DNA of 64,000 nucleotides from Micromonospora inositola (GTDB lineage: Bacteria; Actinomycetota; Actinomycetes; Mycobacteriales; Micromonosporaceae). The position numbers and the translations under genes are program-made. Location of the stretch: contig NZ_LT607754.1 of the NCBI RefSeq assembly GCF_900090285.1, forward strand, positions 186,001 to 250,000. The letters run 5' to 3'. The stretch's first letter is position 1. Each line of letters begins with the position of its first letter. Below, piece by piece: positions 52,860 through 61,656 of this stretch. A model generated the notes under the pieces. It saw nothing but the letters and a program-made list of their open reading frames with translations, was not told where the DNA came from and made no database searches.

Positions 52860-53338
52860 CGCTGGTCCCGCCGTCGGCGCAGCCGGCGCAAGGCGGGCCC
52901 CGGGTCCACCTGCTCCGGGTCGTTGTCCGGGCCCTCGCCGCCGAGGTCCGCGGTGGACACCTCGTTGCGCTCGGCGAGCCGGACGATCTGCCGGTCCTCC
53001 AGGTCGTCCTGCACCTCGTCGTCGCCGCTGAGATACCAGCTCCGGTACGCGACCGCGAGCAGGAACGCGGTCAGCCCGAAGGTGATCACCACGGCGGTGA
53101 GCACCATGGCCTGGGGCAGCGCGTCGCTCAACTCCCCGGTCGGCGCGGTGCCCACCACCGGGGCGGCCCCCGACCGGCCGCCGAGCAGGATCAGCAGGTT
53201 CACCCCGTTGCCGAGCAGGATGACGCCGAGCAGGATCCGGCTCAGGCTGCGCTCCAGCAGCAGGATGACGCCGGTGGCCACCAGCACCCCGACGGCGATC
53301 ACCAGCACCAGGGTGGGTCCCGCCCCGCCCGCGCTCAC
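52856..53338 (-). CDS. mrpC: Mrp antiporter subunit MrpC
   Basis: The 160-residue protein is a NuoK-like three-helix subunit: LVLVIAVGVLVATGVILLLERSLSRILLGVILLGNGVNLLILLGG, then PQAMVLTAVVITFGLTAFLLAVAYR. A hydrophilic tail of about 50 residues follows. The GTG 53338 start overlaps the stop of bridging element 1, and its own stop overlaps the start of element 2, so it is flanked by elements on both sides. Confidence 0.94.
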   Translation of the reverse strand: MSAGGAGPTLVLVIAVGVLVATGVILLLERSLSRILLGVILLGNGVNLLILLGGRSGAAPVVGTAPTGELSDALPQAMVLTAVVITFGLTAFLLAVAYRSWYLSGDDEVQDDLEDRQIVRLAERNEVSTADLGGEGPDNDPEQVDPGPALRRLRRRRDQR

Positions 53339-53397
53339 CGCGCCACCTCTGTTCGCGACTGCGGGGCTCGCAGAACCGGCTCACTCCTCGCACTCAC
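53335..53397 (-). repeat. Bridging element 1 (mrpA/mrpC junction), 20-codon ORF
   Basis: GTG 53397 overlaps the mrpA stop (GTGA), and TGA 53337-53335 overlaps the mrpC GTG (GTGA), again 59 bp from start to start. The peptide is MSARSEPVLRAPQSRTEVAR. The DNA matches element 2 at about 51 of 60 positions, with the central stretch almost identical. AGAGGTGG near the end serves mrpC as a ribosome site. Its edges are marked by a duplicated GTGA. Confidence 0.8.
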
Positions 53398-56228
53398 GTC
53401 CGATCCCCCTCCCGGTCGACCGCCAGGCCCCCCTCCGGGCCGCCGCTCGCTTCGATGTGCCGGTCCACCTCGGCGCCGAGGCTGCGCAGGATGTCCAGCA
53501 TCAGCCCGACCACGATCAGGTAGACGCCCACGTCGAAGAAGAGCGACGTGACCAGGTAGCAGTGACCGACGGCGGGCAGCCAGAGGTCGACCTTCACGCT
53601 CTCCAGCACGGATCCGGTGCGGAGCAGCCCGACCGCGCCGGTGCCGACGGAGACGGCCAGCCCGGCGCCGAGCACGGTCCCGGCCCCCACCGGCGCCGCC
53701 TCGGCCAGCTCGTACCGGCCGCCGGCCAGGTAGCGGACCGCGAGGGCGAGGCCGGCCACCAGGCCACCGGCGAAGCCGCCGCCGGGGGCGTTGTGCCCGG
53801 AGAAGAGCAGGAAGAGGGAGAAGAGCAACACGGTGTGGAAGATCAGCCGGGTGACCACCTCGAAGACGATCGACCGTCGCCGCTCGCGCAGGGTCGCCCC
53901 GCCGCGCAGCCACACCGGCCGCCGGTCCCGTCGGGGCGCGGACGGCGCGGGGCGGCGCGGCCGCGGCCCGGTGCGGGACCGTTCGAAGATCAGGCTGGCC
54001 ACCCCGGTCGCGGCCACCACCAGCACGGAGATCTCGCCCATGGTGTCCCAGGCACGGATGTCGACCAGGGCCACGTTGACCACGTTGCGGCCGTAGCCCT
54101 GGGCGACCGCCAGGTCGGGGTAGGCGAGCGAGATCGACGGCGTCCGCCGGGCGCCGGCCGCCGCCAGCGCGAGGCCGGCCAGCACCAGCCCGGCCGCCAC
54201 CCCGATCCCCCGCCGCAGCCAGCGACTGCGACGCAAGGGTCGGGCCGAGAAGCGGTCCGGCAGGCGCCGCAGCACCAGCACGAAGAGCACGATGGTGGCG
54301 GTCTCGACCAGGAACTGGGTGAGCGCCAGATCGGGCGCGCCGTAGAGGACGAACATCATCGCGGTGCCGTAGCCGGTAACCCCGACCAGCAGCATCGCGG
54401 TGAGCCGGCGGCGGGCGCCGACGGCGAGCACCGCCGCCACCGCGATGATCAGGCCGACCACGAGCTGGGCGGGGGTGTCCCAGAGCGCGATCCGCTCCCG
54501 CCAGGGGCGGGCGGCCAGCATCGCCGCGCCGGGCACCAGCACCAGCGCGAGCAGGATGGCGCCGAGGTACTGCGGCAGCGAGCCGCGCTGGGTGGCGCCG
54601 GTGACCTCGATGGCGAACCGGTCGAACCGGTGGGTCACCCACTCGTAGCCCTGGTTGCCGCCGACCGGGACGTGCAGCCGGCCGAGCGCGGGGGCGAGCG
54701 GGCCGCGTACCAGGTGCAGCGCGACGCCGCCGGCGACCGCGACCGCGGAGAGCCCCAGCGCCAGGTTCGGCCCGGGCCAGAGCGCGAGGTGCGCCTCCCC
54801 CGGGCCGAAGAGCTCGGCGTACGGGTGGAACAGGCCGCCCAGCCAGCCGGCGGCGGGACCGGCGGCCAGCCCGGCGGCGGCGAGCAGGGCCGGTGGCGCC
54901 AGCATCGCGGCCGGGGCGGCGGCCAGTTCGGTGGGCGGCGTGCCGGGGCGGCTGGCGAAGGCGCCCCAGAGGAAGCGGATGCTGTACGCGACGGTGAGGG
55001 CGGTGCCGCCGACCAGCACGGCGAGCACGAGCGGCCGGTCGGTGAAGGCGGCGAGGACCGCCTCCTTCGCGACGAAGCCGAACAGCGGCGGCAGCCCGGC
55101 CATCGACGCGGCGGCGAGCCCGGCGACCACCGCCAGCAGCGGCGCGGTACGCCCGACCCCGGAGAGCTCGCGCAGGTCACGGCTGCCGGCACAGTGGTCG
55201 AGGAGGCCCACGACGAGGAACAGGGCCGCCTTGAACAGCGCGTGCGCCAGCAGCATCGCCGTGCCGGCCAGCGCGGCCTTCGGCGTGCCCGCGCCGATCA
55301 CCACGGTCAGCAGGCCGAGCTGGCTGACCGTCCCGTACGCCAGCAGCAGCTTCAGGTCGGTCTGCCGCAGCGCCGCCCAGCCCCCGGCGACCAGGGTGAC
55401 CAGCCCGGCGACCACGGTGACCGGACGCCACGGGCCGGCGATCGCGAGCACCGGGGCGAGCAGCCCGACCAGGTAGACCCCGGCCTTCACCATCGCCGCC
55501 GCGTGCAGGTACGCGCTGACCGGCGTCGGCGCGGCCATCGCCACCGGCAGCCAGGAGCTGAACGGGAAGACGGCGGACTTGGCCAGCGCCCCGGTCAGGA
55601 TCAGCAGCACCGCCACGGCGAGGTACCCGCCACCGGGCAGCGGCGCGGCGGTGATCGCCGACCAGCGGTAGCCGCCGGCGTGCCGGCCGAGCAGGAGGAA
55701 GCCGACCAGCATGGCCAGCCCGCCGAGGGTGGTCACGGTCAGCGCCTGGGCGGCCGCCCACCGGCTGGACCGTCGCTCGGTGCTGTGCCCGATCAGCAGG
55801 TAGGAGAAGACCGTGGTCAGCTCCCAGAAGACGTAGAGGAGCAGCAGGTCGTCGGCGACCACCAGGCCGAGCATCGCCCCGGCGAAGGCGACCAGCACGG
55901 CCGCGAACCGGGCCAGCCCCGCCGAGCCGGGGTGGAAGTAGTGGGCGGAGTAGACCAGCACCAGCGCGCCGATGCCGCCGACCAGCAGCACCATCAGCCA
56001 GGACAGGGTGGTGACCCGCAGCGCGAGGTCGAGCCGGAGTTGGCCGATCCACGGGTACGTCTCGACGACCGCGCCGCCGTCGCGGACCGCCGGGGTGTGG
56101 GCGATGGCCCAGCCGAACGCGGCGGCCGGCGCGAGGGCGAGCGGGTAGCAGGCGCGCGGACCCCACCAGCGGACCAGCAGCGGCGCGAGCAGGGCCGCCA
56201 CCAGGTGCAGGATCAGCAGTACGAGCAC
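53394..56228 (-). CDS. mrpA: Mrp antiporter subunit MrpA fused to MrpB
   Basis: The protein of about 944 residues carries the NuoL-like MrpA part (HYFHPGSAGLARFAAVLVAFAGAMLGLVVADDLLLLYVFWELTTVFSYLLIGH, KSAVFPFSSWLPVAMAAPTPVSAYLHAAAMVKAGVYLV). The central MrpA-specific helices follow (LTQFLVETATIVLFVLVLRRLP). The C-terminal 170 residues are the MrpB domain (RLIFHTVLLFSLFLLFSGHNAPGGGFAGGLVAGLALAVRYL). A separate mrpB is therefore absent. Start GTG 56228 with GGAG upstream. It is the first gene of mrpACDEFG, a Na+/H+ antiporter for salt and pH tolerance. Confidence 0.94.
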   Translation of the reverse strand: MLVLLILHLVAALLAPLLVRWWGPRACYPLALAPAAAFGWAIAHTPAVRDGGAVVETYPWIGQLRLDLALRVTTLSWLMVLLVGGIGALVLVYSAHYFHPGSAGLARFAAVLVAFAGAMLGLVVADDLLLLYVFWELTTVFSYLLIGHSTERRSSRWAAAQALTVTTLGGLAMLVGFLLLGRHAGGYRWSAITAAPLPGGGYLAVAVLLILTGALAKSAVFPFSSWLPVAMAAPTPVSAYLHAAAMVKAGVYLVGLLAPVLAIAGPWRPVTVVAGLVTLVAGGWAALRQTDLKLLLAYGTVSQLGLLTVVIGAGTPKAALAGTAMLLAHALFKAALFLVVGLLDHCAGSRDLRELSGVGRTAPLLAVVAGLAAASMAGLPPLFGFVAKEAVLAAFTDRPLVLAVLVGGTALTVAYSIRFLWGAFASRPGTPPTELAAAPAAMLAPPALLAAAGLAAGPAAGWLGGLFHPYAELFGPGEAHLALWPGPNLALGLSAVAVAGGVALHLVRGPLAPALGRLHVPVGGNQGYEWVTHRFDRFAIEVTGATQRGSLPQYLGAILLALVLVPGAAMLAARPWRERIALWDTPAQLVVGLIIAVAAVLAVGARRRLTAMLLVGVTGYGTAMMFVLYGAPDLALTQFLVETATIVLFVLVLRRLPDRFSARPLRRSRWLRRGIGVAAGLVLAGLALAAAGARRTPSISLAYPDLAVAQGYGRNVVNVALVDIRAWDTMGEISVLVVAATGVASLIFERSRTGPRPRRPAPSAPRRDRRPVWLRGGATLRERRRSIVFEVVTRLIFHTVLLFSLFLLFSGHNAPGGGFAGGLVAGLALAVRYLAGGRYELAEAAPVGAGTVLGAGLAVSVGTGAVGLLRTGSVLESVKVDLWLPAVGHCYLVTSLFFDVGVYLIVVGLMLDILRSLGAEVDRHIEASGGPEGGLAVDREGDRT

Positions 56229-56385
56229 ACACGCTCCAGGTCGAGTGGGACCGCACGCCGGGACGGGCACGCTCCGGCCACGACCGATCAGACGTCAGAT
56301 CGCCGACCCAGGGGCGGGTTTGCCGAAAACGGTCCGACCGGGACCGGACCGGATCAGCGACGCGGTACGGCGTACCGGATCCGGG

Positions 56386-56772
56386 TCAGCGGAGCGAGCC
56401 TTCGCCGGCGGAGAGCGCCGGCGCGCGGGACGGCCGCTCCCGCCGGGTCTCCACCAGCAGGTCGGGTCGGCCGAGCTGGCGCACGGCCTTGTTGACCACC
56501 CGCTGGGCGGCGGCGAGGGACCGCACCGAGAGGAGCCGGCCGCGACTCTCCCGGCGCAGGACGAAGTAGTGCACCGCGGCGCGGACCAGCCCCCGGTCGG
56601 CGGCGCTGGAGTGGGCGGTGGCGATGACCAGCTCCCGCAGGCAGCTGGCGAGCTGCTCGGCGAGCTCCAACTCGGGGCCCTGCAGGCCGGTGCGGAGCGC
56701 GGCGAGATGGCTGTCGACCTTACGGATGAGCACGTCGGTCCCGGGCCCGGAGCCTCGCTCCTCGACGGTCAT
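56386..56772 (-). CDS. Hypothetical helical protein
   Basis: A 128-residue, mostly helical cytoplasmic protein (DVLIRKVDSHLAALRTGLQGPELELAEQLASCLRELVIATAHSSAADRGLVRAAVHYFVLRRESRGRLL...). No motif is recognised. The ATG at 56772 follows an AT-rich 170-bp region shared with the divergent lhr gene; TAAAGT with CTGCTT 17 bp upstream is a possible promoter for it. Confidence 0.6.
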   Translation of the reverse strand: MTVEERGSGPGTDVLIRKVDSHLAALRTGLQGPELELAEQLASCLRELVIATAHSSAADRGLVRAAVHYFVLRRESRGRLLSVRSLAAAQRVVNKAVRQLGRPDLLVETRRERPSRAPALSAGEGSLR

Positions 56773-56839
56773 CCAAAGCCCTCCACCCCACGCTGCGTTG
56801 TGAGTGAAGTTACTTTATGTTGCGCGGCACAAGCAAGCA

Positions 56840-56856
56840 GTTAAGTAAGACTTAAC
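56840..56856. promoter_or_regulatory. Palindromic operator candidate GTTAAGT-aag-ACTTAAC
   Basis: A perfect 7-bp inverted repeat with 3-base spacer in an AT-rich island between the divergent hypothetical gene and lhr. It has the size and symmetry of a homodimeric repressor site. No regulator gene is adjacent. Confidence 0.45.
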
Positions 56857-56944
56857 GCGTTCAACGTCGCATCCGTCGCGTAAGAGCCGGACCCGGACAG
56901 AACCCGCGCCCGCCGCGGGCGGGTTGTCGCACCGGCGGGGCAGG

Positions 56945-59900
56945 ATGGGAGGCGTGGCGAACGAGGCGACCGGCGACGCGGCGGTGCTGGCGGATTTCGG
57001 CGCGGCGACCCGGGAGTGGTTCACCGCGGCGTTCGCCGCGCCCACCGCCGCCCAGGCCGGCGCCTGGCGTTCGGTGGCTGCCGGGCGCAACGCCCTGGTC
57101 GTCGCCCCCACCGGCTCCGGCAAGACCCTCGCCGCGTTCCTCTGGTCGCTCGACCGGCTGGCCAAGGAGCCGCCGCCCGCCGAGGCGCGGCAGCGCTGCC
57201 GGGTGCTCTACGTCAGCCCGCTGAAGGCGCTGGCCGTCGACGTGGAGCGCAACCTGCGCGCCCCGCTCGCCGGCATCCGGCAGGCCGCCACCCGGCTCGG
57301 CGTCGCCCCGCCGGACATCACCGTCGGGATGCGCACCGGCGACACCCCGGCCGACGAGCGGCGCGCCTTCGCCCGCACCCCGCCGGACATCCTCATCACC
57401 ACTCCCGAGTCGCTCTTCCTGCTGCTCACCTCCGCCGCCCGGGACTCGCTGCGCGGGATCGAGACGGTGATCGTCGACGAGGTGCACGCGGTGGCCGGGA
57501 CGAAGCGCGGCGCCCACCTGGCGCTCTCCCTGGAACGCCTCGACGAACTGCTGGAGACGCCCGCGCAGCGGATCGGCCTCTCCGCCACCGTCCGGCCGAT
57601 CGACGTCTGCGCCCGCTTCCTCGGCGGAGCCCACCCGGTCGACGTGGTGCAGCCGCGCAGCAGCAAGACCATCGAGGTCAGCGTCCAGGTCCCGGTGGAG
57701 GACATGACCCGCCTCGACGAGCAGGAGCAGCCGGCCGACGACCTGGGCGGCCCCGGCGGCCCGCCGCGGGCGTCGATCTGGCCGGCGGTGGAGGAGCGGG
57801 TCTTCGCGCTGATCCGGGCGCACCGCTCGACCATCGTCTTCACCAACTCGCGGCGCAGCGCGGAACGGCTCTGCGCCCGGCTCAACGAGCTGGCCGCCGA
57901 GGAGCTGGCCGGCGGACCGGAGGGCGGACCGGACGGGTCGGCGCGCGACGCGGACGCCTTCGGCGGTCCGGTCGGGCCGCTGCGGGCGCCCCGCCAGCCG
58001 GCCGAGGTGATGGCCCAGTCCGGGGCGGCGGCGGGCGCGCCGCCGGTGATCGCCCGGGCCCACCACGGCAGCGTCTCCCGGGAGGAGCGCAAGCACATCG
58101 AGGAGGCGCTCAAGTCCGGCCAGCTCCCGGCCGTGGTCGCCACCTCCAGCCTGGAGCTGGGCATCGACATGGGCGCGGTCGACCTGGTGGTGCAGATCGA
58201 GGCGCCGCCGAGCGTCGCCGCCGGCCTGCAACGGGTCGGCCGGGCCGGGCACCAGGTGGGCGCGGTCTCCCGCGGCGTGGTCTTCCCCAAGCACCGCGGC
58301 GACCTGCTCTCCTGCACCGTGGTCGCCGAGCGGATGGCCGACGGCGCCATCGAGGAGCTGCACTACCCGCGCAACCCGCTCGACGTGCTGGCCCAGCAGA
58401 TCGTGGCGATGGTCGCGCTGGAGCCGTGGCGGCTGGGCGACCTGGCAGTGCTGGTCCGCCGGGCGGCGCCCTTCGCCGAGCTGCCCGACTCAGCGCTGCA
58501 CGCGGTGCTGGACATGCTCTCCGGGCGGTACCCGTCGACCGCCTTCGCCGAGCTGCGGCCCCGGCTGGTCTGGGACCGGGCCACCGACGTGCTCACCGGT
58601 CGACCCGGCGCCCAGCGGCTCGCGGTGACCAGCGGCGGCACCATCCCCGACCGGGGTCTCTTCGGGGTCTTCCTGGCCGGCGCGGAACGCGCCGCCCGGG
58701 TCGGCGAGCTGGACGAGGAGATGGTCTACGAGTCCCGGGTCGGCGACGTCTTCCTGCTCGGCTCCTCCTCCTGGCGGATCGAGGAGATCACCCCCGACCG
58801 GGTGCTGGTCTCCCCCGCCCCCGGCCAGGCCGCCCGGATGCCGTTCTGGAAGGGCGACCAGCTCGGCCGCCCGGTCGAGCTGGGTCGGGCCATCGGCGCC
58901 CGGGTCCGCGCCCTGCTCCGGCAGGACGACGAGACCGCGACGGCCGCGCTGCGCGCCGGCGGGCTGGACGACTGGGCCGCCGGCAACCTGATGGCGTACC
59001 TGCGCGAGCAGAAGGAGGCCACCCGCTCCCTGCCGGACGACCGGACCGTGGTCGTCGAACGGTTCCGCGACGAGCTCGGCGACTGGCGGCTCGCCGTGCA
59101 CTCGGTGCTCGGCGCCCGGGTCAACGGCCCGTGGGCCCTGGCCATCGGCCGCCGGCTCGCCGAGCGGTACGGCGTGGACGCCCAGGTGATGCCCTCCGAC
59201 GACGGCATCGTGGTCCGGCTGCCCGACACCGCCGACGAGCCACCCGGCGCGGACGTGGTGGTCTTCGAGCCCGACGAGATCGCCCAGCTCGTCGAGGAGT
59301 CCGTCGGCACCTCCGCGCTCTTCGCCGCCCGGTTCCGCGAGTGCGCGGCCCGGTCGCTGCTGCTGCCCCGCCGCGACCCGCGCCGCCGGCAGCCGCTCTG
59401 GCAGCAGCGCCAGCGCGCCGCCCAGCTCCTCGACGTCGCCCGCGAGTACGCCGACTTCCCGGTCACCCTGGAGGCCGCGCGCGAGTGCCTCCAGGACGTC
59501 TTCGACCAGCCCGCCCTGGCCGAGCTGATGCGCGACCTCGCCGCCCGCAAGGTGCGGCTGGTCGAGGTGGAGTCCGAGCGGCCCTCGCCGTTCGCCCGCT
59601 CGCTGCTCTTCGGCTACGTCGGAGCGTTCCTCTACGAGGGCGACGCCCCCCTCGCGGAGCGCCGGGCCGCCGCCCTGGCCCTGGACTCGGGGCTGCTCGG
59701 CGAGCTGCTCGGCCGGGTCGACCTGCGGGAACTGCTCGACCCGACGGTGCTCGCCGAGACCGAACGGCAGCTGCGCTGGCTGACCGAGCAGCGCCGCCCG
59801 CGCGACGCCGAGGACGTGGTCGAGCTGCTCCGGGTGGTCGGCGACCTGAGCGAGGCGGAGCTGGCCGAGCGGGGCGCGCCGGTCGAGTGGCTGACCGAGC

Positions 59901-61576
59901 TGGAATCTGCCCGCCGGGTGCTGCGGGTCCGCATCGCCGGGGAGGAACGTTGGGTGGGCGTCGAGGACGCCGCCCGGCTGCGCGACGCGCTCGGCGTGGC
60001 GCTGCCGGTCGGGGTGGCCGAGGCGTACCTGGCGCCGGTGGCCGACCCGCTCGGCGACCTGGTGGTCCGGTACGCCCGCACCCACGGCCCGTTCGCAGCG
60101 GCCACCTGCGCCGCCCGGTTCGGGCTCGGCGTCTTCGTGGTGGAGCAGACGCTGCGCCGGCTCGCCGCCACCGGTCGGGTGGTCTCCGGGGAGTTCGCCC
60201 CGGACAGCGTCGGCACCCAGTGGTGCGACGCGGAGGTGCTGCGGCTGCTGCGCCGCCGCTCGCTGGCCGCGCTGCGCCGGGAGATCGAGCCGGTGCCGCC
60301 CCGGGCCCTCGCGGCGTTCCTGCCCCGCTGGCAGCAGGTCGGCTCGTCGACGCGGGGCGTCGAGGCGCTCGCCGCCGCCGTCGAGCAGCTGCAGGGCGCG
60401 GCGGTGCCGGCGTCCGCGCTGGAACGCCTCGTGCTGCCCGCCCGGGTCGCCGACTACTCTCCCGCCCAGCTCGACGAGCTCTGCGCCAGCGGCGAGGTGG
60501 TCTGGGCCGGGTCCGGGGCGATCTCCGGCGGCGACGGCTGGGTCACCCTGGCGTACGCGGACGCCGCGCCGCTGCTGCTTCCGCCGCCCGACGAGGCGCT
60601 CGCCCGCACCCCGCTGCACGACGCGGTGCTCGACGCGCTCGGCGACGGCCAGGCGCTCTTCTTCCGCTCGCTGTCGGACCGGGTGGGAGCCACCGACGAC
60701 GCCGCGCTGGCCGCCGCCGTCTGGGACCTGGTCTGGGCCGGCCACCTCACCAACGACACGCTCGCCCCGCTGCGGGCGGCGCTGGGCGGCGGCGGTGCCC
60801 ACCGGTCCCGCCCGTCCGCGCCGCGGACCCGCTACCGCCGTCCGGGGCGGGTGGCGCTGCCCAGCCGCAGCGGCCCGCCGACGGTGGCCGGGCGGTGGTC
60901 GCGGCTGCCCGAGCGGGACCTCGACCCGACCCGCCGGGCCGCCGCCCTCGCCGACCTGCTGCTCGAACGGCACGGGGTGGTCACCCGGGGCGCGGTCATG
61001 GCGGAACAGGTGGTCGGCGGCTTCGCCGCGGTCTACCCGGTGCTGTCGGCGCTCGAGGAGCGCGGGGCGGCCCGCCGGGGCTACTTCGTCGAGGGGCTGG
61101 GCGCCGCCCAGTTCGCCGTCCCCGGCGCGGTGGACCGGATCCGCGCCCTGGCCGACCCGGCCGACGGCGGCCGGGGCCGGGGCGGCCCGACCCTGGTGCT
61201 CGCCGCCACCGACCCGGCCAACCCGTACGGCGCGGCGCTGCCCTGGCCGGAGCGGGTGGTCGACTCGGGTGACGGCGCGACCCCGGCCACCGGGCACCGG
61301 GCCGGGCGCAAGGCCGGCGCGCTGGTGGTGCTGGTCGGCGGCGACCTGGTGCTCTACGTGGAGCGGGGCGGGCGGACGATCCTCTCCTTCACCGACGACA
61401 CCGACACGCTCGCCGTCGCCGGCAAGGCGCTCGCCGACGCGGTGCACTCCGGCGCGCTCGGCGCGATGTCGGTGGAACGCGCCGACGGCGAGGCGGTGCA
61501 CTCCTCGCCGCTGCGCGACGCGCTGACCGCCGCCGGCTTCCGGGCCACCCCCCGCGGCCTGCGCCTGCGCGGCTGA
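56945..61576 (+). CDS. lhr: Lhr-type ATP-dependent helicase
   Basis: The protein of about 1543 residues is a long-form Lhr helicase. The N-terminal RecA-like pair has Walker A APTGSGKTLAAF, ITTPESLFLLL, the DEVH box (VIVDEVHAVAGTKRG), SATVRPI, then VVATSSLELGIDMGAVDLVVQIEAPPSVAAGLQRVGRAGHQVG. Winged-helix and Lhr-core domains follow, then about 600 further residues typical of the actinobacterial form. Mycobacterial Lhr is a 3'-5' translocase on DNA induced by damage. I chose ATG 56945; GTG 56954 is possible. Confidence 0.95.
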   Translation: MGGVANEATGDAAVLADFGAATREWFTAAFAAPTAAQAGAWRSVAAGRNALVVAPTGSGKTLAAFLWSLDRLAKEPPPAEARQRCRVLYVSPLKALAVDVERNLRAPLAGIRQAATRLGVAPPDITVGMRTGDTPADERRAFARTPPDILITTPESLFLLLTSAARDSLRGIETVIVDEVHAVAGTKRGAHLALSLERLDELLETPAQRIGLSATVRPIDVCARFLGGAHPVDVVQPRSSKTIEVSVQVPVEDMTRLDEQEQPADDLGGPGGPPRASIWPAVEERVFALIRAHRSTIVFTNSRRSAERLCARLNELAAEELAGGPEGGPDGSARDADAFGGPVGPLRAPRQPAEVMAQSGAAAGAPPVIARAHHGSVSREERKHIEEALKSGQLPAVVATSSLELGIDMGAVDLVVQIEAPPSVAAGLQRVGRAGHQVGAVSRGVVFPKHRGDLLSCTVVAERMADGAIEELHYPRNPLDVLAQQIVAMVALEPWRLGDLAVLVRRAAPFAELPDSALHAVLDMLSGRYPSTAFAELRPRLVWDRATDVLTGRPGAQRLAVTSGGTIPDRGLFGVFLAGAERAARVGELDEEMVYESRVGDVFLLGSSSWRIEEITPDRVLVSPAPGQAARMPFWKGDQLGRPVELGRAIGARVRALLRQDDETATAALRAGGLDDWAAGNLMAYLREQKEATRSLPDDRTVVVERFRDELGDWRLAVHSVLGARVNGPWALAIGRRLAERYGVDAQVMPSDDGIVVRLPDTADEPPGADVVVFEPDEIAQLVEESVGTSALFAARFRECAARSLLLPRRDPRRRQPLWQQRQRAAQLLDVAREYADFPVTLEAARECLQDVFDQPALAELMRDLAARKVRLVEVESERPSPFARSLLFGYVGAFLYEGDAPLAERRAAALALDSGLLGELLGRVDLRELLDPTVLAETERQLRWLTEQRRPRDAEDVVELLRVVGDLSEAELAERGAPVEWLTELESARRVLRVRIAGEERWVGVEDAARLRDALGVALPVGVAEAYLAPVADPLGDLVVRYARTHGPFAAATCAARFGLGVFVVEQTLRRLAATGRVVSGEFAPDSVGTQWCDAEVLRLLRRRSLAALRREIEPVPPRALAAFLPRWQQVGSSTRGVEALAAAVEQLQGAAVPASALERLVLPARVADYSPAQLDELCASGEVVWAGSGAISGGDGWVTLAYADAAPLLLPPPDEALARTPLHDAVLDALGDGQALFFRSLSDRVGATDDAALAAAVWDLVWAGHLTNDTLAPLRAALGGGGAHRSRPSAPRTRYRRPGRVALPSRSGPPTVAGRWSRLPERDLDPTRRAAALADLLLERHGVVTRGAVMAEQVVGGFAAVYPVLSALEERGAARRGYFVEGLGAAQFAVPGAVDRIRALADPADGGRGRGGPTLVLAATDPANPYGAALPWPERVVDSGDGATPATGHRAGRKAGALVVLVGGDLVLYVERGGRTILSFTDDTDTLAVAGKALADAVHSGALGAMSVERADGEAVHSSPLRDALTAAGFRATPRGLRLRG

Positions 61577-61604
61577 TCGCCCACTCACCCGTGCCCGGGC
61601 AGCA

Positions 61605-61636
61605 CGCCGCCGCGCCCCCGGGGTGCCCCGGCGGCG
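61605..61636 (+). terminator. Possible terminator hairpin of lhr
   Basis: CGCCGCC (61605-61611) pairs with GGCGGCG (61630-61636) around an 18-base loop that contains its own CCCCGGGG palindrome, 28 bases after the lhr stop and 20 bases before the convergent gene ends. Confidence 0.45.
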
Positions 61637-61656
61637 CGGCAGCTGCGAGCCGACTG

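Noticed and set aside
52923..56495. 1190-codon plus-strand frame across the mrp operon
   Set aside because: Antisense to mrpA, C and D, with a Gln/Gly/Arg-rich shadow composition.
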